Assembly: GCA_945607605.1 (NCBI GenBank)
Contig: CALYZE010000001.1
Location: 1 to 64,000 of the forward strand
Length of the DNA stretch: 64,000 bases
DNA from: an uncultured Bacteroides sp.
GTDB lineage: Bacteria > Bacteroidota > Bacteroidia > Bacteroidales > Bacteroidaceae
Direction of reading: 5' to 3'
Shown: positions 47,291 to 58,066 of the stretch, piece by piece
Layout: each line of letters begins with the position of its first letter
Numbering within the stretch: position 1 is the first letter of the stretch
Translations under genes and position numbers: made by a program
Notes under the pieces: generated by a model
The model's input: the letters and a program-made list of their open reading frames with translations, nothing else
Database searches by the model: none
Told to the model about the DNA's origin: nothing

Positions 47291-48628
47291 ATGTTGAAGA
47301 CATTTTCAATTGGTGGAGTTCATCCACACGAAAATAAACTTTCAGCGCATCAGCCTATTATCAAGGCCGAAATTCCAACAAAGGCTGTTATCTTGCTGGG
47401 ACAGCACATTGGTGCTCCCGCAAAGCCTATTGTAGCAAAAGGTGATGTTGTGAAAGTAGGTACAAAGGTTGCCGAGCCCGGTGGCTTCGTATCAGCAGCT
47501 ATTCATTCGTCTGTCAGCGGGAAAGTCGCCAAGATTGACTCGATCGTTGATGCCAGCGGTTACGCTAAACCGGCTATTTTCATTGATGTAGAAGGCGATG
47601 AATGGGAAGAAACCATCGATCGTAGTGAAGCATTGGTAAAGGAGTGCAATTTGGCATCCGAGGAAATTGTGAAAAAGATTACTGATGCCGGTATCGTAGG
47701 ATTAGGAGGTGCTTGTTTTCCTACTCAAGTGAAGCTGTGTCCTCCTCCTGCGTTCAAGGCTGAATGTGTGATTATTAATGCAGTAGAGTGCGAACCCTAT
47801 CTGACTGCCGACCATCAATTAATGTTGGAACATGCAGAAGAAATTATGGTAGGTGTATCTATCTTGATGAAAGCTGTAAAAGTAAACAAAGCCTTTATTG
47901 GTATTGAAAATAATAAACCCGATGCAATTCAGCTGATGACTAAAGTTGCGTCTAGCTATGCAGGCATTGAGGTGGTCTCTTTGAAGGTACAGTATCCTCA
48001 AGGAGGTGAAAAGCAATTGATTGATGCGGTTACTAGCCGCCAGGTTGCTGCCGGTGCGTTGCCTATCTCTACCGGAGCAGTCGTTCAAAATGTGGGTACT
48101 GCTTTTGCTGTTTACCAAGCCGTACAGAAAAACAAACCATTGTTTGAACGTGTCATCACTGTGACTGGAAAATCTCTGGAAAAACCATCAAACTTCTTGG
48201 CACGTATCGGTACACCCATGCAACAATTGATTGATGCTTGCGGTGGTCTGCCTGAAGATACGGGTAAGATTATCGGTGGAGGTCCGATGATGGGTAAAGC
48301 TTTGATGAATACAGAGGTTCCGACCGCTAAAGGTAGCTCCGGTATTCTGATCATGAATAAAAAAGAAGCAAAACGTGGCGAAATACAACCTTGTATTCGC
48401 TGTGCCAAATGCATCGGTGCATGTCCGATGGGGCTAGAGCCTTATTTGCTGGCCAACGTTTCGGCCCATGGAGATTTTGAAAGAGTAGAGAAAGAAGATA
48501 TAATGTCGTGTATCGAATGCGGTTCATGTCAGTTTACCTGTCCATCTAACCGTCCGATGCTGGATTACATCCGCTTGGGTAAAGCCAAGGTAGGAGCGAT
48601 GATTCGTGCACGTCAAGCTAAAAAATAA
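47291..48628 (+). CDS. rnfC: Rnf complex subunit C (NAD-binding side)
   Basis: A 445-residue peripheral subunit that exchanges electrons with NAD+. It has an N-terminal barrel-sandwich domain, then the NuoF-like FMN/NAD fold (GIVGLGGACFPTQVKL near residues 135-151, and VECEPYLTADH). Two [4Fe-4S] clusters are bound by Cys368, 371, 374 and 378 and Cys407, 410, 413 and 417. Length matches the compact clostridial and Bacteroides forms, without the long C-terminal repeats of E. coli RsxC. It starts 38 bp after rnfB and ends 6 bp before rnfD. Confidence 0.95.
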   Translation: MLKTFSIGGVHPHENKLSAHQPIIKAEIPTKAVILLGQHIGAPAKPIVAKGDVVKVGTKVAEPGGFVSAAIHSSVSGKVAKIDSIVDASGYAKPAIFIDVEGDEWEETIDRSEALVKECNLASEEIVKKITDAGIVGLGGACFPTQVKLCPPPAFKAECVIINAVECEPYLTADHQLMLEHAEEIMVGVSILMKAVKVNKAFIGIENNKPDAIQLMTKVASSYAGIEVVSLKVQYPQGGEKQLIDAVTSRQVAAGALPISTGAVVQNVGTAFAVYQAVQKNKPLFERVITVTGKSLEKPSNFLARIGTPMQQLIDACGGLPEDTGKIIGGGPMMGKALMNTEVPTAKGSSGILIMNKKEAKRGEIQPCIRCAKCIGACPMGLEPYLLANVSAHGDFERVEKEDIMSCIECGSCQFTCPSNRPMLDYIRLGKAKVGAMIRARQAKK

Positions 48629-48634
48629 CGAAAT

Positions 48635-49627
48635 ATGAATAAATTAATCGTATCCCTTTCGCCCCACGTTCACGGCGGTGACAGCGTGAAGAAGAACATG
48701 TACGGTGTGCTTATTGCTTTACTTCCGGCATTCCTTGTATCGCTTTACTTCTTCGGACTAGGTGCACTGCTTGTTACGGCTACCTCCGTAGCAGCCTGCT
48801 TATTCTTTGAATGGGCGATCGTCAAATTTTTGATGAAGAAAGAAACCACAACCATCTGTGACGGCTCAGCCATCATTACCGGTGTGTTGTTGGCATTTAA
48901 TTTACCTTCCAACCTGCCTATATGGATTATTATCTTAGGAGCCTTGTTTGCGATCGGTGTAGGCAAGATGTCATTCGGTGGTTTGGGATGTAATCCTTTT
49001 AACCCCGCATTGGCAGGACGCGTATTCCTGTTACTATCTTTTCCGGTGCAGATGACTACCTGGCCGGCTGTCGGACAGTTGACAGCGTATACCGATGCTA
49101 TTACGGCAGCTACGCCGCTAGCAATCATGAAAGGTGTTATCAATGGTGCACCGGGTATGTCATTGAGTGATCTTCCGGGAGCTTTCGACCTGCTGATTGG
49201 CAACAACGGCGGGTGTCTCGGTGAGGTGAGCGCATTGGCTCTACTGCTGGGATTGGCTTATATGTTGTGGAAGAAAATCATTACTTGGTATATTCCTATT
49301 TCCATCTTATTTACAGTATTTGCTTTTTCCGGCATCATGTATCTGGTTAATCCGGAACTCTATGTTTCGCCAGTGGTGCAATTGCTTTCTGGTGGTTTGA
49401 TGCTCGGTGCTGTTTTCATGGCTACAGACTATGTAACTTCTCCGATGAGCCACAAAGGTATGTTAATATATGGTGTATGTATCGGTCTGCTGACTGTTGT
49501 CATCCGTTTGTTCGGTGCATATCCCGAAGGTATGTCGTTCGCTATTCTGATCATGAATGCGTTCACTCCGCTTATTAACACATATGTGAAACCTAAACGC
49601 TTTGGGGAGGTAGCGAAGAAGAAATGA
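48635..49627 (+). CDS. rnfD: Rnf complex subunit D (flavin-carrying membrane subunit)
   Basis: A 330-residue membrane protein with about nine helices, related to NqrB. It carries a covalently bound FMN on a threonine in family members. The likely acceptor is Thr160 in DAITAATPL, a variant of the usual S/TGAT flavinylation motif in which the glycine is replaced by alanine. It forms part of the ion-translocating core. Its TGA overlaps the rnfG ATG (ATGA), so translation is coupled. Confidence 0.94.
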   Translation: MNKLIVSLSPHVHGGDSVKKNMYGVLIALLPAFLVSLYFFGLGALLVTATSVAACLFFEWAIVKFLMKKETTTICDGSAIITGVLLAFNLPSNLPIWIIILGALFAIGVGKMSFGGLGCNPFNPALAGRVFLLLSFPVQMTTWPAVGQLTAYTDAITAATPLAIMKGVINGAPGMSLSDLPGAFDLLIGNNGGCLGEVSALALLLGLAYMLWKKIITWYIPISILFTVFAFSGIMYLVNPELYVSPVVQLLSGGLMLGAVFMATDYVTSPMSHKGMLIYGVCIGLLTVVIRLFGAYPEGMSFAILIMNAFTPLINTYVKPKRFGEVAKKK

Positions 49628-50289
49628 AAAAATTAGAATCATCTTTAAAGAATATGTTGCTGGTGCTTACGGGAGTGACTGCTATTTCCGTAGCGTTGCT
49701 GGCTTATGTCAACCAATTAACGCAAGAACCGATTGCACAGGCCAATGCTAAGACACTGAGTGATGCGGTAGGTTTGGTAGTTCCGGCATTTGATAACGAT
49801 CCGATTGCCGAGAAGAAAACACAAGAGGTGAATGGAGTTGAATATTCCGTATATCCTGCTACTAAAAACGGTGTATATATAGGTGCTGCAGTGGAAGCCA
49901 CAGCCATGGGCTTCGGTGGCGAACTGAAAGTATTGGTAGGTTTCGATGCTGAAGGTAAGATTGTAGATTACTCATTACTGTCGCATGTTGAAACTCCGGG
50001 CTTAGGTTCCAAAGCTTCTGATTGGTTTAAGAAAGACCAAAGAGGAGATATTACGGGTATGAATCCGGGTGAATCTCTGTTGACAGTAATCCAAGACGGC
50101 GGTAAAGTGGATGCCATTACAGCTTCTACTATCACTACACGTGCCTTCTTGAATGCAGTCAATGCCGCTTATGCTGCTTACGCCGGTCAAAACACATCAG
50201 ATGGTACTACTGGCGCTACCCAAAAGAATGTTGAATCAACTGATTCCGCAGACAACACTGTTGCTACGGACACTATCAGTGTAAATTAA
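49624..50289 (+). CDS. rnfG: Rnf complex subunit G (covalent FMN subunit)
   Basis: A 221-residue subunit with one N-terminal membrane helix (about 10-30) and an extracytoplasmic FMN-binding domain. The attachment site is Thr169 in DAITASTIT, again lacking the glycine of the canonical S/TGAT motif. Segments GFGGELKVLVGFD and VETPGLGSKA are typical of NqrC/RnfG. The last 30 residues are Thr/Asp-rich and likely disordered. It starts inside the rnfD stop and is followed by rnfE after 17 bp. The flavin transferase ApbE is not in the window. Confidence 0.94.
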   Translation: MKKLESSLKNMLLVLTGVTAISVALLAYVNQLTQEPIAQANAKTLSDAVGLVVPAFDNDPIAEKKTQEVNGVEYSVYPATKNGVYIGAAVEATAMGFGGELKVLVGFDAEGKIVDYSLLSHVETPGLGSKASDWFKKDQRGDITGMNPGESLLTVIQDGGKVDAITASTITTRAFLNAVNAAYAAYAGQNTSDGTTGATQKNVESTDSADNTVATDTISVN

Positions 50290-50306
50290 GAAGAGGAGTA
50301 GAAGAT

Positions 50307-50891
50307 ATGAATAATATTAAAGTTATGATGAACGGGATTGTTAAAGAGAATCCCATATTTGTGCTCCTGCTTGGTATGTGTCCTACGTTGGGAACAACCT
50401 CTTCCGCCATCAATGGTATGGGTATGGGATTGGCTACGATGTTTGTACTTATTTGCTCTAATGTGGTGATCTCTGCCATCAAGAACTTGATTCCTGACAT
50501 GGTACGTATTCCGTCATTTATTGTCGTTATCGCATCCTTCGTTACTCTGTTGCAAATGGTTATGCAGGCATATGTACCTGCACTATACGCCACGTTAGGT
50601 CTGTTTATCCCATTGATTGTGGTAAACTGTATCGTATTGGGACGTGCTGAAGCTTTTGCTGCTAAAAACAATCCGGTTGCTTCCTTCTTCGATGGATTGG
50701 GCATGGGATTGGGTTTTACCGTTGCGTTGACTCTACTCGGTGCTGTTCGTGAATTCTTGGGAACCGGCAAAATGTTCGATCTGGCTATTCTTCCCGAAGA
50801 GTATGGAATGTTGATATTTGTTCTTGCTCCGGGTGCATTTATTGCGTTGGGCTACCTCATTGCTCTAATTAATAGCTTAAAGAAGAATTAA
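50307..50891 (+). CDS. rnfE: Rnf complex subunit E (membrane core)
   Basis: A 194-residue protein with six membrane helices. It pairs with RnfA in an inverted arrangement to form the ion channel core. Cys25 (MCPTLG) and Cys108 (VVNCIVLG) correspond to the cysteines that, with those of RnfA, hold an intramembrane [2Fe-2S] cluster in Rnf/Nqr structures. Length is normal. It lies 17 bp after rnfG and 18 bp before rnfA. Confidence 0.95.
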   Translation: MNNIKVMMNGIVKENPIFVLLLGMCPTLGTTSSAINGMGMGLATMFVLICSNVVISAIKNLIPDMVRIPSFIVVIASFVTLLQMVMQAYVPALYATLGLFIPLIVVNCIVLGRAEAFAAKNNPVASFFDGLGMGLGFTVALTLLGAVREFLGTGKMFDLAILPEEYGMLIFVLAPGAFIALGYLIALINSLKKN

Positions 50892-50909
50892 AATTGAAAG
50901 AATGAAACT

Positions 50910-51488
50910 ATGGAATATATATTGATATTTATCTCGGCAATCTTTGTAAACAACATTGTATTGTCGCAATTCTTAGGAATTTGTCCATTCCTGGGTGTTT
51001 CCAAGAAAGTGGAGACTGCGTTGGGTATGTCAGCAGCAGTAGCATTCGTGCTAACCATTGCTACTATCGTGACATTCCTCATTCAGAAGTACGTACTCGA
51101 TGCCTTTGGGTTAGAATATTTGCAGACTATTACCTTTATCCTAGTCATTGCAGCTTTGGTACAGATGGTTGAAATCGTTCTAAAGAAAGTTTCTCCCTCT
51201 TTGTATCAGGCTTTGGGTGTATTCCTTCCGCTGATTACCACTAACTGTTGTATTTTGGGTGTGGCTATTCTCGTGATCCAAAAAGACTACGATTTGCTGA
51301 CAGGGGTTGTGTACGCATTCTCTACAGCGTTAGGCTTTGGCTTGGCATTGACCTTATTTGCCGGCTTGCGCGAGCAAATGAGCCTCGTGAATCTCCCGAA
51401 GGGTATGCAAGGAACTCCCATTGCATTGATTACCGCTGGTTTGCTAGCAATGGCATTCATGGGATTCTCCGGAGTCGTGAAGATTTAG
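50910..51488 (+). CDS. rnfA: Rnf complex subunit A (membrane core)
   Basis: A 192-residue six-helix membrane protein, homologous to RnfE and NqrE. Cys25 (GICPFLG) and Cys113 (TTNCCILG) are the expected cluster ligands shared with RnfE. It completes the Rnf complex, which couples ferredoxin:NAD+ oxidoreduction to ion export. It is the last gene of rseC-rnfBCDGEA, and a very strong terminator starts 17 bp after its stop. Confidence 0.95.
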   Translation: MEYILIFISAIFVNNIVLSQFLGICPFLGVSKKVETALGMSAAVAFVLTIATIVTFLIQKYVLDAFGLEYLQTITFILVIAALVQMVEIVLKKVSPSLYQALGVFLPLITTNCCILGVAILVIQKDYDLLTGVVYAFSTALGFGLALTLFAGLREQMSLVNLPKGMQGTPIALITAGLLAMAFMGFSGVVKI

Positions 51489-51504
51489 AATAAAAAGTCT
51501 CGAA

Positions 51505-51553
51505 AACAGAAAGAAGGGCCTAAACTAAAAATTAGGCCCTTCTTTCTGTTTTC
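51505..51553 (+). terminator. Intrinsic terminator of the rnf operon
   Basis: A 19-bp perfect stem (51505-51523 with 51532-51550, core AGAAGGGCCTAA) closes an 8-nt loop and runs into TTTTC. It is the longest perfect hairpin noticed in the window. Confidence 0.95.
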
Positions 51554-51567
51554 TTAATTTATTTCCT

Positions 51568-51575
51568 TAAATTTG
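51568..51575 (+). promoter_or_regulatory. -7 promoter element for galE
   Basis: TAAATTTG, 42 bp before the galE ATG and only 15 bp after the rnf terminator. The expected -33 position falls inside the terminator arm, where no TTTG is present. Confidence 0.45.
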
Positions 51576-51616
51576 TAGCGTAAAAATAACCTAAAAGCTA
51601 AATTATTTAGAGTAAG

Positions 51617-52651
51617 ATGAAAGAAAAAATTTTAGTTACAGGAGGAACCGGCTATATTGGTTCTCATACTGTTGTGGAACTTCAGAACGCAGGTTATGAA
51701 GTAGTTATTATTGATAATTTATCAAACTCCAACGCAGATGTTGTAGATAACATAGAAAAAGTATCCGGCATTCGTCCTGTATTCGAAAAATTGGATTGTT
51801 TGGATTATGCAGGCCTTGACGCTTTGTTTACTAAATATAAAGGCATTAAAGCTATTATTCACTTTGCAGCCAGTAAAGCTGTCGGTGAATCTGTTGAGAA
51901 ACCGCTACTTTACTATCGTAACAACCTCGTTTCATTGATAAACTTGTTGGAGCTAATGCCAAAACATGGAGTAGACGGTATTGTATTCTCCTCTTCTTGT
52001 ACTGTTTATGGACAGCCCGATGTGCTTCCGGTGACAGAACAAGCACCCATCAAAAAAGCCGAATCTCCTTATGGCAATACGAAGCAGATTAACGAAGAGA
52101 TCGTTCGCGATACCATTGCTTCCGGTTCTCCTATAAATGCTATCTTGTTGCGTTACTTTAATCCGATTGGTGCACATCCCACTACCATACTTGGCGAATT
52201 GCCTAACGGTGTGCCTCAAAACTTGATACCATACCTTACTCAAACAGCTATTGGTATTCGTGAGAAGCTGAGCGTTTTTGGTGATGATTATGATACTCCT
52301 GATGGCTCTTGTATTCGCGACTTCATTAATGTAGTTGATTTGGCGAAAGCACATGTGGTTGCTATCAACCGTATTTTAGAGAAGAAACAAAAAGAGAAAG
52401 TTGAAGTATTCAATATTGGTACCGGTCGTGGACTTTCTGTTCTTGAACTGATTAATGCTTTCGAGAAAGCTACTGGTGTAAAATTGAACTATCAGATTGT
52501 AGGTCGTCGTGCCGGTGATATTGAGAAGGTATGGGCTAATCCTGAATTAGCCAACCATGAATTGGGCTGGAAAGCAGAGACAAGTATCGAAGATACCTTA
52601 CTTTCTGCATGGAACTGGCAGTTGAAGCTTCGTGAGAGAGGTATTCAATAA
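51617..52651 (+). CDS. galE: UDP-glucose 4-epimerase
   Basis: A 344-residue extended short-chain dehydrogenase that interconverts UDP-glucose and UDP-galactose. The NAD-binding motif GGTGYIG is at residues 8-14. Catalytic Ser/Tyr/Lys are in FSSSCTVYG and SPYGNTK. The family segments RYFNPIGAHP and YDTPDGSCIRDFINV are intact. Length is standard for GalE (330-345). It is transcribed alone between the rnf terminator and a structured downstream region. Confidence 0.96.
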   Translation: MKEKILVTGGTGYIGSHTVVELQNAGYEVVIIDNLSNSNADVVDNIEKVSGIRPVFEKLDCLDYAGLDALFTKYKGIKAIIHFAASKAVGESVEKPLLYYRNNLVSLINLLELMPKHGVDGIVFSSSCTVYGQPDVLPVTEQAPIKKAESPYGNTKQINEEIVRDTIASGSPINAILLRYFNPIGAHPTTILGELPNGVPQNLIPYLTQTAIGIREKLSVFGDDYDTPDGSCIRDFINVVDLAKAHVVAINRILEKKQKEKVEVFNIGTGRGLSVLELINAFEKATGVKLNYQIVGRRAGDIEKVWANPELANHELGWKAETSIEDTLLSAWNWQLKLRERGIQ

Positions 52652-52688
52652 TCTATTGTGAATTTATGTTTTTTAATAAATAAGAAAT

Positions 52689-52714
52689 AAACAATTGCTT
52701 TATGGCAGTTGTTT
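52689..52714 (+). terminator. Probable galE terminator hairpin
   Basis: AAACAATTGC at 52689-52698 pairs with GCAGTTGTTT at 52705-52714 (one G-U pair) around a 6-nt loop, 38 bp after the galE stop. The tail is only partly T-rich. Confidence 0.55.
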
Positions 52715-52845
52715 ATACTATGCAAATCAGCCTGAAGCTGCTTATGTATATGTGAATATCCATATTTAGCACGTATGCCTCCCCGGCATAGACAGGTAAG
52801 ATTGCATAGTAGTTTTGTCGTGTTTTATTTTGTGTTTGTGTTGTG
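52715..52845 (+). other. Structured non-coding stretch downstream of galE
   Basis: About 130 bp with no supported coding frame. It includes a 6-bp hairpin (TATGCC at 52774-52779 with GGCATA at 52785-52790). A -7-like TAGTTTTG is at 52810-52817. The stretch leads into a strong plus-strand terminator at 52846-52878. It could be a long galE 3' region or a small RNA. I do not recognise a known RNA family. Confidence 0.3.
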
Positions 52846-52878
52846 AATAAGCCTTGTCGAGAGATAAGGCTTATTTTT
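52846..52878. terminator. Terminator hairpin at the end of the thioredoxin-like gene
   Basis: AATAAGCCTT at 52846-52855 pairs perfectly with AAGGCTTATT at 52866-52875 around 10 nt. On the plus strand the T-run TTTTT follows, so it is better as a plus-strand terminator. On the minus strand it overlaps the stop codon of the lipoprotein gene and has a weaker T-run. Confidence 0.75.
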
Positions 52879-53800
52879 GTAGATACAGTTCTATATCCAT
52901 GGCTGTTACATCTTTTAACAAAACCGTCTTATCTTTATCCAGCAGATAGAGGGTAGGGATTGCCTTTAAGTCATAAAGATTCTTTTCACTGATGGTTTGT
53001 TTGGCATCGTACCCATTGATCCATGTATTTGAAAAATCAGAGAGATGTTTTCTCCACTCATCTAGCTCTTCGTCAGGATAGAGAGAGAGAATTTGGAGTT
53101 TCTTTTGAGAAATAGCAAGAGTAATTGCCGGCGCACTTTTTAAAGTTTCAATGGTTTCTATACAAGCATGACAACCTGGATTGTTGATAAATAGTAGGGT
53201 GTAAGGAGCATTGAGTGCATATAGAGTACTGCTTTTTCCGGAAGCTAAAGTATAAGTAAAGTCAATGGCTTTAGTTCCCACACGATTTTTTTCTGCCAAC
53301 TCGCGACGGGCATTCGGGCGTATCTTTTCAACATCATCTAGAATGGAGGTTGCGAGGAGTGCGTCCAATACTGAAATGTATAATTCTTCATTACGTATGG
53401 GGGAGTTAGGCCCGTATAAATATTTGTCAGCCAGTTCTGCAAGATAAAGATAACTCGTCTTCGCCTTTTCAGCTTGCGAAAATAAAGATTTCAAAGCAGC
53501 ATCAGCCTTCTCTGCCGGTACGAGCTTTAGAATATCAATGTAATCTACCCAAGCTTGTTCGGTGACTTCAGGATGATGCACATAGTTGGTATCCGCAAAG
53601 TTCACGTTTTTCCAATAATTGCGTACTAAGTAATCGGCACGTAACTCGGGAGTATTCAGCATGGGAGGGATGGCAGGAAGAATAAATGCGGTGATTGTAT
53701 CTGCAGGTTCTTCTAGCTTTGAAGCACTTTGGGTCTTACTGTTACCGCATGCGGTACAAAGACATAAAAGCAATAGGAGGGAAAATGATTTATTTCTCAT
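52871..53800 (-). CDS. DUF5106 / thioredoxin-like lipoprotein
   Basis: A 309-residue envelope lipoprotein with lipobox Cys18 (LCTACGN). Residues about 45-170 match the helical DUF5106 region found in Bacteroidota. Residues about 175-305 form a thioredoxin-like fold with a CHAC active site (NPGCHACIE) and the cis-proline loop AIPTLYL. It may reduce or isomerise disulfides, or hold redox partners, in the periplasm. The substrate is unknown. It is transcribed alone from a TATCTTTG element at 53850-53857 (minus strand), with a hairpin right at its stop. Confidence 0.82.
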   Translation of the reverse strand: MRNKSFSLLLLLCLCTACGNSKTQSASKLEEPADTITAFILPAIPPMLNTPELRADYLVRNYWKNVNFADTNYVHHPEVTEQAWVDYIDILKLVPAEKADAALKSLFSQAEKAKTSYLYLAELADKYLYGPNSPIRNEELYISVLDALLATSILDDVEKIRPNARRELAEKNRVGTKAIDFTYTLASGKSSTLYALNAPYTLLFINNPGCHACIETIETLKSAPAITLAISQKKLQILSLYPDEELDEWRKHLSDFSNTWINGYDAKQTISEKNLYDLKAIPTLYLLDKDKTVLLKDVTAMDIELYLQK

Positions 53801-55724
<1,924 letters not shown>

Positions 55725-55797
55725 GACGTATTGTAAATACGTGAATCAGAAGAAAGAACTCCGATCCTACATCAAAACTAATTAAATCGTACACAAA

Positions 55798-56061
55798 ATG
55801 ATGAATGAATTACATTTGACTATCGTATCACCGGAAAAAGAACTTTTTAACGGAGAAGTGGAAAGTGTAACTTTACCGGGCACAATGGGTTCATTTTCCA
55901 TCCTGCCACAACATGCACCGATTGTGTCTTCCTTAGGAGCGGGAACAATGATTTATGTGACCAAGGAAGAAACCCATGAACTTGCTATTCAAAGCGGATT
56001 TATAGAAATGAGTAACGGAAAAATTGCCGTCTGCATAGAGCAACAACAAGCAATTATCTAA
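55798..56061 (+). CDS. atpC: F1Fo ATP synthase subunit epsilon, short form without C-terminal domain
   Basis: An 87-residue epsilon subunit consisting only of the N-terminal beta-sandwich (residues 3-85, with LPGTMGSFSILPQHAPIVSSLG). The two-helix C-terminal domain of E. coli-type epsilon (total about 135-140 residues) is absent. This removes the element that inhibits ATP hydrolysis in other bacteria. It follows atpD by 73 bp. Tandem ATG codons lie at 55798 and 55801. The recurring AATCGTA-type motif lies just before the start. Confidence 0.92.
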   Translation: MMNELHLTIVSPEKELFNGEVESVTLPGTMGSFSILPQHAPIVSSLGAGTMIYVTKEETHELAIQSGFIEMSNGKIAVCIEQQQAII

Positions 56062-56084
56062 TCTAAAAATTAAAGTTTTTTGGT

Positions 56085-56504
56085 GTGACTAGAACAAAAC
56101 GAAATTATCTGTTTCAAACAACGCTCTTAACCTTGTTGGTAGGAGGGATGGGGGGTTGGATATATTATTCAATAAGTCCACACCACTACTTTGGTGGCTA
56201 TCCACTCATTCCACTCTTTTTCTATGTGTTTGGCATCTTTATGATCAACATGATTGAAGCCTGTAGGAAGCGGATGCCGAAACATATGTTGCAGATTTAT
56301 CTGCTAATGCGTGTCATGAGAATGCTTGTTGCTATGATTGTCATGTTGATATACTGTATCATCGTGCGGGAGGAGTCCAGAGGATTTCTACTAACATTCA
56401 TAGCAAACTATCTGATATATTTGATTTATGATTCTTGGTTCTTCTTCACTTTCGAAGCGAACCAGAAAATGAAAAAGAAGAAAGAAAATGAGACAATTGC
56501 GTAA
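56085..56504 (+). CDS. AtpI-like small membrane protein of the ATP synthase operon
   Basis: A 139-residue protein with four predicted membrane helices (about 10-28, 40-58, 70-92, 102-122) and a Lys-rich cytosolic tail. Position, size and topology match the poorly conserved AtpI family, thought to help c-ring assembly or Mg2+ supply. I see no sequence motif that proves it. No ATG is available, and the start appears to be GTG 56085. Its 3' end overlaps atpB by 17 bp, indicating coupled translation. Confidence 0.65.
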   Translation: MTRTKRNYLFQTTLLTLLVGGMGGWIYYSISPHHYFGGYPLIPLFFYVFGIFMINMIEACRKRMPKHMLQIYLLMRVMRMLVAMIVMLIYCIIVREESRGFLLTFIANYLIYLIYDSWFFFTFEANQKMKKKKENETIA

Positions 56505-57687
56505 CATACTGACCAGATTACTGCTGGTACTTGGACTGTTGCTGCCGGTTTCCGGATATGCAGACACCATTCCTGCTGTTCTAAAAGGAATGGAAACAGA
56601 CCTTGACAGTATGGCCCGACAAAATGATCTGGCTGTTCCGGAACAAAAAGAGAGTACGGTGGATGTAAAAGAAATTGTCTTCGGACATATTGGTGACTCT
56701 TATGAATGGCATATCACTACCTGGGGCAAAACGCAGATTACCATTCCATTACCAATCATCCTACGTAGTAAAACGACCGGTTGGCATGTATTTTTATCTT
56801 CACGTTTGGAAGAGAACGACGGAACTTATGAAGGTTTCTCTATCGCTTCTGCAGACAGCAAATACGAAGGTAAATTAGTGGAGAAGGACGCAGCAGGGAA
56901 GGAAGTACGTCCGCTGGATATTTCCATCACCAAAGTGGCACTATCCTTGATTTTCAATAGTTTGTTATTGCTTGTCATCATTCTGTCCGTAGCCCATTGG
57001 TATCGTAAGCATCCACAAGATAGTGCGGTTCCCGGAGGATTCATCGGATTTATGGAGATGTTTATCATGATGGTGAACGACGATATTATCAAGAGCTGTG
57101 TAGGTCCTAAATATCGCAAGTTTGCACCTTATCTGCTGACGGCATTTTTCTTTATCTTCATTAATAACATGATGGGGCTGGTTCCTTTCTTTCCGGGTGG
57201 TGCCAACGTTACCGGGAATATCACAATAACTTTTGTACTGGCTCTCTGTACGTTCGTTGCAGTAAATCTTTTCGGAACAAAGACCTATTGGAAAGACATC
57301 TTTTGGCCGGATGTACCTTGGTGGTTGAAAGTCCCTATTCCCATGATGCCGTTCATCGAATTCTTCGGTATTTTTACGAAGCCGTTTGCCTTGATGATTC
57401 GTCTCTTTGCTAATATGCTGGCAGGACACATGGCTATGTTGGTGTTGACTTGTCTGATATTTATCTCTGTGAGTATGGGACCTACTTTGAACGGTACATT
57501 GACCGTGGCTTCCGTGCTATTCAATATTTTCATGAATGCATTGGAACTCCTGGTTGCTTTCATTCAAGCTTATGTATTTACCATGTTGTCTGCCGTGTTC
57601 ATTGGTCTGGCACAGGAGGAGCATAAGGAAGTGAAGAAAGAGAACAAGAAAGTAGAAGAAATTAAAGTATTATCAGAAGAAAATTAA
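56488..57687 (+). CDS. atpB: F1Fo ATP synthase subunit a, with a long exported N-terminal extension
   Basis: A 399-residue subunit a forming the ion half-channels. The essential arginine is Arg305 (MIRLFANMLAGH). Helices before and after it match the family (FFFIFINNMMGL, LVAFIQAYVFTML). Residues 1-25 look like a cleavable signal peptide (GYADT), and residues 26-145 form a hydrophilic region before the first core helix, giving about 130 residues more than E. coli AtpB. A Lys/Glu-rich tail follows residue 375. It overlaps the AtpI-like gene and precedes atpE. Confidence 0.95.
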   Translation: MRQLRNILTRLLLVLGLLLPVSGYADTIPAVLKGMETDLDSMARQNDLAVPEQKESTVDVKEIVFGHIGDSYEWHITTWGKTQITIPLPIILRSKTTGWHVFLSSRLEENDGTYEGFSIASADSKYEGKLVEKDAAGKEVRPLDISITKVALSLIFNSLLLLVIILSVAHWYRKHPQDSAVPGGFIGFMEMFIMMVNDDIIKSCVGPKYRKFAPYLLTAFFFIFINNMMGLVPFFPGGANVTGNITITFVLALCTFVAVNLFGTKTYWKDIFWPDVPWWLKVPIPMMPFIEFFGIFTKPFALMIRLFANMLAGHMAMLVLTCLIFISVSMGPTLNGTLTVASVLFNIFMNALELLVAFIQAYVFTMLSAVFIGLAQEEHKEVKKENKKVEEIKVLSEEN

Positions 57688-57702
57688 AAATAAATCATTT
57701 AA

Positions 57703-57972
<270 letters not shown>

Positions 57973-58066
57973 TGTATAACCAACGATTTGCAAAATACAA
58001 GGGAGTGCACGCAAAAACGATGTGTCTGAATTGTAGATGGTAAATCGCTAAATCGTCAATAAAATT

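Noticed and set aside
52702..52755. 17-codon ORF (starting MAVVYT) downstream of galE
   Set aside because: It starts inside the galE terminator hairpin, has no promoter or conservation evidence, and is short enough to be chance.
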